A stretch of DNA of 44,723 nt from Clostridia bacterium. GTDB taxonomy: Bacteria; Bacillota; Clostridia; Oscillospirales; Acutalibacteraceae. The stretch covers positions 1 through 44,723 of the forward strand of contig JAFUQS010000054.1 in NCBI GenBank assembly GCA_017472225.1, read 5' to 3'. How positions within the stretch are numbered: the stretch's first letter is position 1; every line of letters begins with the position of its first letter. Positions 40,979-44,723 of the stretch are shown in pieces. Both the position numbers and the translations under genes were made by a program. The notes under the pieces were generated by a model. The model saw only the letters and a program-made list of their open reading frames with translations. It was not told where the DNA came from and ran no database searches.

Positions 40979-43444
40979 TTATGCGTTAACAGGATTCACC
41001 ATAATCCACTGAAGCTGCGGCGCATAGCTCACCTGATTGTTGAACAGAACATTGCCGCTGTTGGAAAGGGTGATTTCATTATCCCCTGCCATGAGGTCAA
41101 GGTTAAAGGTCATTGTTTTATAGGTGTATTTCGAATAAGTGCTTCTTGTGAAGATATCCTGACTTTCACCGTTTGCCGTGACTGTAAGCATTGTTTCAAT
41201 GAGGTCAACATTATATGCATGATATCCGCCCTCACGATTGTTTGCATAGCTGACAGTTACACGGTAAGTACCGTCGGAAGGAACATTGACATTGAATGAA
41301 GCCTTTCCGCCTTCGGAGGATATTCCGTCAAGATAAACCCTGCTGTATTTATCGGTTTTTACCCTTGCACCGTCGGAAAGCTTCATATCACTCGGGGTGA
41401 TTTTCTTTGCAGTGGGCTGAGATGCCGATTCAAAGAATCTGAGCTCACAAGCAGCTTCGTTTTCAATTTCATTAAGACCACGCCTGAGATAAACAAGTTT
41501 GCCGTTTGCAAATTCCGCCTTTGCTCCGTCAACAGTTGCGGCAGTTTCCTTGTCTGTATATACCTTGTAATAGCCGTCATTGGGGGCAACGGCAAGACAG
41601 GCATTTTCTCCGTCGGGAAGAAGAGAAATTTCTGTTTCGTCTTCATGAAGGGAAAGCAATGCACTATCCAGAACGAAGGTGCCTTCAAGGTGACTGAATT
41701 CAATTGTGTGTCTGCCCACGGAAAGCTCAAGCTGCATTGTGTAACAATCCGTATATTCGCTTTTGATGGTGTTGGGCAGAGAAATAACTCTTTCAAAGCC
41801 ATCAACAGTGAACAGTGCCTTGGTGTAATCACGGTCATCACTTGTTGAGCCGTCATTGGAGTTGCCGAAGATAACATCAAAATCATATATACCGCTGTTT
41901 TTCACATCAACGGTGATTTTAACGCCGTCGCCGTCATTTTCAAAGCCGCCGACCATGCCTGCATCATTGCCTGTTGTGGCATAAGCACTGTCATAGGTAT
42001 AAGCAGAGCCGAGAAGCTCCCCTTCTTCAAATTCATATCTTACGGGGATATTTGTGTTTCTCACGGGCTCAAGATCTTCATCTGCTTCGGACAGGGTGAT
42101 GAAGTATACCGCATCGGTATCAGTGCCGGGAATGTTGATGTTAACCGAACCGAAGGAAGACTTTGTGTTGTAATTTCTGAGAACTGTGGGTGAGGACACA
42201 ACTCCCGTGAGGCCTTTATAATATACACATTCAATTTTTACATTAACACTGCTTCCGAGATTTGTTTCATCAAGGTTTTTCACCTTAACGGCACGTTTGT
42301 TGTCACTGCCTGCAACAATGATGTCAATTTCATCCTTGCTGTCATTGATTGAGGCAATGCCCTTATAACCGAGTCTCCAATCGCCGTCATGGAGGTCACT
42401 CGCATCATCGTAAGTAACCTCAGTTTCAAGAAGGTTGCCCTCCATTTCGGCATATTTTCTGAAAAGCCACCAATTTGAGTTGGGTGAGTTATCGTCTGCC
42501 GCCGTGTCATTAAGGTTGTCAGCAAGTCTCCAATAAGCCATCTGACCCCATGTTCCGTTTTTTTCAATCTGAGTGATGTAATGAATCATTTTGGCGGGAT
42601 TTCCGCAATCCTGCATTTCACCGTATTCCGTCACAACTATGGGAAGGTCATTTTCAATTCCCAATTCATTTTCGATTCTGCGGTAATCGTCAACATGAGC
42701 CTGCCAATCATAAATTGACCACCATGCCAGCTCATGATAAATCACAACCTCGGGCACACAATTATTTTCTGTGCAATATTTCATGAAGGATTCGATTTTT
42801 GTGGTTTCATAATCACAGAAGCCGGGGCCGCCGATAACCGCATCGGGGTCAAGGCTCTTGACATAATCATAGGTCATTTTCCATCCTTCAAAAAAATTCT
42901 GTCTGCCGGTTTCATCATAAAGAACATTGCCGTCAACATAATTTCCGAACCACACCGCATTGTCACATTCGTTATAAATGCAATAAACAAGTGTATCCTT
43001 ATATTCCGCATTTCTGAGCTTTTCAACGGTTTCCCTGACAAGGGGGAAATAGCTTTGAGTGATGAATTCTTTCCAATCATATGTACCGTTTTTGCGCTTT
43101 TCCATAATTTCGTCATAGCAATAATACCATGTGCTGTAGGCATCCTGAAGGTAAACAACGGTATAGTCACATTCCTCAAGCTGTGAAGAAATGTGGCTGA
43201 TGTCACCTGTGGGGTGCTGGAGTCCGTCGGGGACCTTTTGTGACACGGAAGATATATCAAGGCTGTCCGTCATGGCTTCTGAGGGTACACCGGCTTCAGC
43301 AAGACCGTAAAGATGACCCGTTGCCCTTGTGGATACGGGAGTCAGCTCCTTTGAAGCATCAACCTCAAGGGCGGGAACCCACACAAGGGGAATTGACTCA
43401 AAAAGCATGATAATTGTGATGATAAGTGAAATTATACCTGACAT
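40979..43444 (-). CDS. Clan GH-A glycoside hydrolase with two carbohydrate-binding-like modules
   Basis: 821 residues, exported by an N-terminal hydrophobic segment (about 3-24). The first half (about 40-345) looks like a TIM-barrel hydrolase of clan GH-A. The likely acid/base is Glu159 in LVYCIYNECDN and the nucleophile Glu273 in IVVTEYGEM, with YWRLADN following; GH39-like or GH5-like is my best placement. Two beta-sandwich modules follow (about 455-600, starting RYEFEEGELLG, CBM35/CBM6-like; and about 680-821). AAAGGAG precedes ATG. The specific GH family and substrate cannot be settled by eye; plant cell-wall or host glycan are both possible. Confidence 0.7.
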   Translation of the reverse strand: MSGIISLIITIIMLFESIPLVWVPALEVDASKELTPVSTRATGHLYGLAEAGVPSEAMTDSLDISSVSQKVPDGLQHPTGDISHISSQLEECDYTVVYLQDAYSTWYYCYDEIMEKRKNGTYDWKEFITQSYFPLVRETVEKLRNAEYKDTLVYCIYNECDNAVWFGNYVDGNVLYDETGRQNFFEGWKMTYDYVKSLDPDAVIGGPGFCDYETTKIESFMKYCTENNCVPEVVIYHELAWWSIYDWQAHVDDYRRIENELGIENDLPIVVTEYGEMQDCGNPAKMIHYITQIEKNGTWGQMAYWRLADNLNDTAADDNSPNSNWWLFRKYAEMEGNLLETEVTYDDASDLHDGDWRLGYKGIASINDSKDEIDIIVAGSDNKRAVKVKNLDETNLGSSVNVKIECVYYKGLTGVVSSPTVLRNYNTKSSFGSVNINIPGTDTDAVYFITLSEADEDLEPVRNTNIPVRYEFEEGELLGSAYTYDSAYATTGNDAGMVGGFENDGDGVKITVDVKNSGIYDFDVIFGNSNDGSTSDDRDYTKALFTVDGFERVISLPNTIKSEYTDCYTMQLELSVGRHTIEFSHLEGTFVLDSALLSLHEDETEISLLPDGENACLAVAPNDGYYKVYTDKETAATVDGAKAEFANGKLVYLRRGLNEIENEAACELRFFESASQPTAKKITPSDMKLSDGARVKTDKYSRVYLDGISSEGGKASFNVNVPSDGTYRVTVSYANNREGGYHAYNVDLIETMLTVTANGESQDIFTRSTYSKYTYKTMTFNLDLMAGDNEITLSNSGNVLFNNQVSYAPQLQWIMVNPVNA

Positions 43445-43474
43445 TGCAGTTCTCCTTTTATTTTCAAAAGTTCA

Positions 43475-43511
43475 GGGTGCCGTGAGCCTCACTCAGGGGC
43501 TCACGGCACCC
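43475..43511 (-). promoter_or_regulatory. Strong hairpin at the 5' end of the GH transcript
   Basis: GGGTGCCGTGAGCC (43475-43488) and GGCTCACGGCACCC (43498-43511) form a 14-bp perfect stem about 7 bases after the predicted transcription start. On the plus strand TTTTACGG follows, so a terminator for plus-strand reads is an alternative. As a leader hairpin it could stabilise the mRNA. Confidence 0.65.
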
Positions 43512-43524
43512 TTTTACGGAATTT

Positions 43525-43554
43525 ATTATATATCATTTCAGAATAATTAGTCAA
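43525..43554 (-). promoter_or_regulatory. Promoter of the GH gene
   Basis: Minus-strand TTGACT (43554-43549), 18-bp spacer, perfect TATAAT (43530-43525). Confidence 0.7.
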
Positions 43555-43579
43555 GAGCTTTATATGTGAGCAAAGAAAA

Positions 43580-43604
43580 AAGCAGTGCTTTTTCTGCACT
43601 GCTT
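43580..43604 (-). terminator. Terminator after the 43620 gene
   Basis: Minus-strand AAGCAGTGC-AGAAAAA-GCACTGCTT followed by TTTTCTTT, 16 bp past the stop codon. Confidence 0.85.
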
Positions 43605-43619
43605 GTGAAGCTTATTTTG

Positions 43620-44117
43620 TCAAATCCAGACAATGTTTGAGGTGCTTTCAGCCTTTTCCGTTGAAAGAAGGCTTTTTTTGGCATAATGAACAGCAGTCAC
43701 TCTGTACTGATAACCGCTTGTAACCGTTACGGATTTTGATAAAGCATGAGTATATGTATCTGCATATAAATCCTCATATACAAGATAATCGCTCCATTCA
43801 TATTGGTCAGACACTCTTCTTTGAACCACCAGTTCCTTAAGTCCGCATTTTGTAACTGATGTAGCGCAAACAGTTTTTGCAGTTATAATAATTTTACTAC
43901 CATCTTTTGCTGCTCCCACTCCATACTCAGTTATCAAAGAGCTGCTTCTCGCAACACTATCTGTGCTGTGTACATTGCTTAAAATCTCATTAAATTGTTC
44001 CTGACTCAAAACCACATCTTCAAGCTCAACCTGAGCCGCCTGAGCTTCAAGCATAACAAAACAGGCTGTTATAACCGATATAATAATCGCAATTGTTTTT
44101 TTCAGAATTCTGTTCAT
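43620..44117 (-). CDS. Small secreted protein, FnIII-like fold (DUF6147-like?)
   Basis: 165 residues with a signal peptide (about 1-27, ending AQAAQ). The second half reads like a single beta-sandwich: LVVQRRVSDQYEWSDYLVY, then SGYQYRVTAVHYAKKS. This resembles the DUF6147 group of small exported Firmicutes proteins, but I am not certain. Two cysteines (about 84 and 90) could form a disulfide. Its ATG overlaps the previous gene's stop (ATGA), so it is translationally coupled to the 44114 gene. Function unknown. Confidence 0.65.
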   Translation of the reverse strand: MNRILKKTIAIIISVITACFVMLEAQAAQVELEDVVLSQEQFNEILSNVHSTDSVARSSSLITEYGVGAAKDGSKIIITAKTVCATSVTKCGLKELVVQRRVSDQYEWSDYLVYEDLYADTYTHALSKSVTVTSGYQYRVTAVHYAKKSLLSTEKAESTSNIVWI

Positions 44118-44653
44118 TTTAAATCTCCTTTTCGTTTAATTGAATTTATAATTTTTTGGGCTATTTCAACGCTACATTCATCTATAACAAAACTATAATC
44201 TATAGAATTTAAATTATATGTAAAATAGGAGCCACTTGGTTCATAAAAATGAAGAATATAAATACCATCTACAGTATAGTCTGTAACACCATGGTATGTT
44301 TTGTTAACCTTTCTTTCTACATCAAAGCTATTTTTTTCATGATTTTCAATCAATGATGTACCAACCGTCATGTCCAACTCTTTAATATACACACCAAACA
44401 CAGCAACCGCAGTTCCGTCTTCCAATATTTGAGTGTATTCAAGAGTTATCTCGTTCCCCTCGTCGAAGAAAATCTGAGGTAATACCGGGTCATATATTCC
44501 GGTTTCATTCAGAATATTCAAAAGCTCTCCGGGGGTGATTATTTCCTTTTCGTTATTGTTTTTGTTCACAACATAAGCACCGATGCAGCCTGCAAGAACA
44601 ACAACCGCCGCAACCACCGCCGCTATTATGATTTTAAGCTTTCGTTTCTCCAA
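44114..44653 (-). CDS. Unknown membrane-anchored protein, TTG start
   Basis: 179 residues. An N-terminal hydrophobic segment (about 8-29; IIIAAVVAAVVVLAGCIGAY) is followed by an extracytoplasmic domain of about 145 residues with alternating beta-type sequence. AGCIG resembles a lipobox, but the Cys sits inside the hydrophobic run, so lipid attachment is doubtful. The start is TTG at 44653 with AAGGAGG nine bases upstream; no ATG is in frame upstream before a stop. It is coupled to the 43620 gene by ATGA overlap. The two form a small exported pair of unknown role; the promoter lies outside or at the window edge. Confidence 0.65.
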   Translation of the reverse strand: MEKRKLKIIIAAVVAAVVVLAGCIGAYVVNKNNNEKEIITPGELLNILNETGIYDPVLPQIFFDEGNEITLEYTQILEDGTAVAVFGVYIKELDMTVGTSLIENHEKNSFDVERKVNKTYHGVTDYTVDGIYILHFYEPSGSYFTYNLNSIDYSFVIDECSVEIAQKIINSIKRKGDLK

Positions 44654-44723
44654 TTTTCTCCACCTCCTTATTTCTGACCCGTTTCATCCTCTGCTTTCTG
44701 AATTTTACTGAGCGTTCAACTCA

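Noticed and set aside
44654-44723. Partial gene at the right edge
   Set aside because: Only a handful of codons before a stop are present in any minus-strand frame, too few to support a call.

Overview
The window looks like a chromosomal segment of a Gram-positive, single-membrane gut or rumen Clostridia (Oscillospirales/Ruminococcaceae-like). The evidence is LPXTG-anchored pilins with sortases, choline-binding-type cell-wall repeats, a G5/DUF348 lipoprotein, a circularly permuted GH3 glucosidase, the FeS-scaffold/GGGtGRT gene pair, strong AGGAGG-type ribosome binding sites and typical sigma-A promoters (TTGACA-N17-TATAAT). Most genes lie on the minus strand. I see no rRNA, tRNA, CRISPR array or intact transposase. 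Species cannot be named from sequence alone.

Layout. 1-420: intergenic repeats. 0.4-2.8 kb: FGGY sugar kinase behind a TetR regulator with a palindromic operator candidate. 2.8-7.0 kb: a four-gene operon (split ThrE-type exporter, permuted GH3, MIF-like tautomerase). 7.0-8.9 kb: divergent M23 peptidase and an unknown membrane protein. 9.2-10.5 kb: gdhA. 10.6-16.1 kb: a surface operon of cell-wall-binding transglutaminase, MBOAT acyltransferase, DHHW/AlgJ-like partner and DUF348-G5 lipoprotein. 16.1-16.9 kb: an AT-rich orphan region with a small hydrophobic peptide gene facing a strong antisense promoter (type I toxin-antitoxin-like) and gene debris. 17.0-18.7 kb: FeS scaffold plus GGGtGRT protein. 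18.8-20.5 kb: FnIII protein and YccF. 20.6-23.3 kb: feoA-feoB-Cys-rich protein with three TTAG-N6-CTAA operator candidates. 23.5-27.5 kb: araA-araB kinase divergent from an IolB-like isomerase. 27.5-28.4 kb: FnIII-PepSY protein. 28.4-29.2 kb: gene-free region with a candidate structured RNA flanked by 41-bp direct repeats. 29.2-37.7 kb: a seven-gene sortase-assembled pilus operon. 37.8-43.6 kb: GPH-like transporter, BspA-like LRR protein and a modular clan GH-A hydrolase. 43.6-44.7 kb: two small exported proteins.

How they fit together. The cell appears to be a fermentative plant-glycan user: GH3, the GH-A hydrolase with carbohydrate-binding-like modules, araA/araB and two FGGY kinases feed pentose and glucoside use. 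Ferrous iron uptake (Feo), ammonium assimilation (gdhA) and surface attachment (pili, LRR, wall-bound transglutaminase, acylated surface polymer) complete the picture. The least explained pieces are the 28.5-29.1 kb RNA-like segment, the 16.4-16.7 kb overlapping transcripts and the modular CAGTAGT repeat family that recurs at operon ends.
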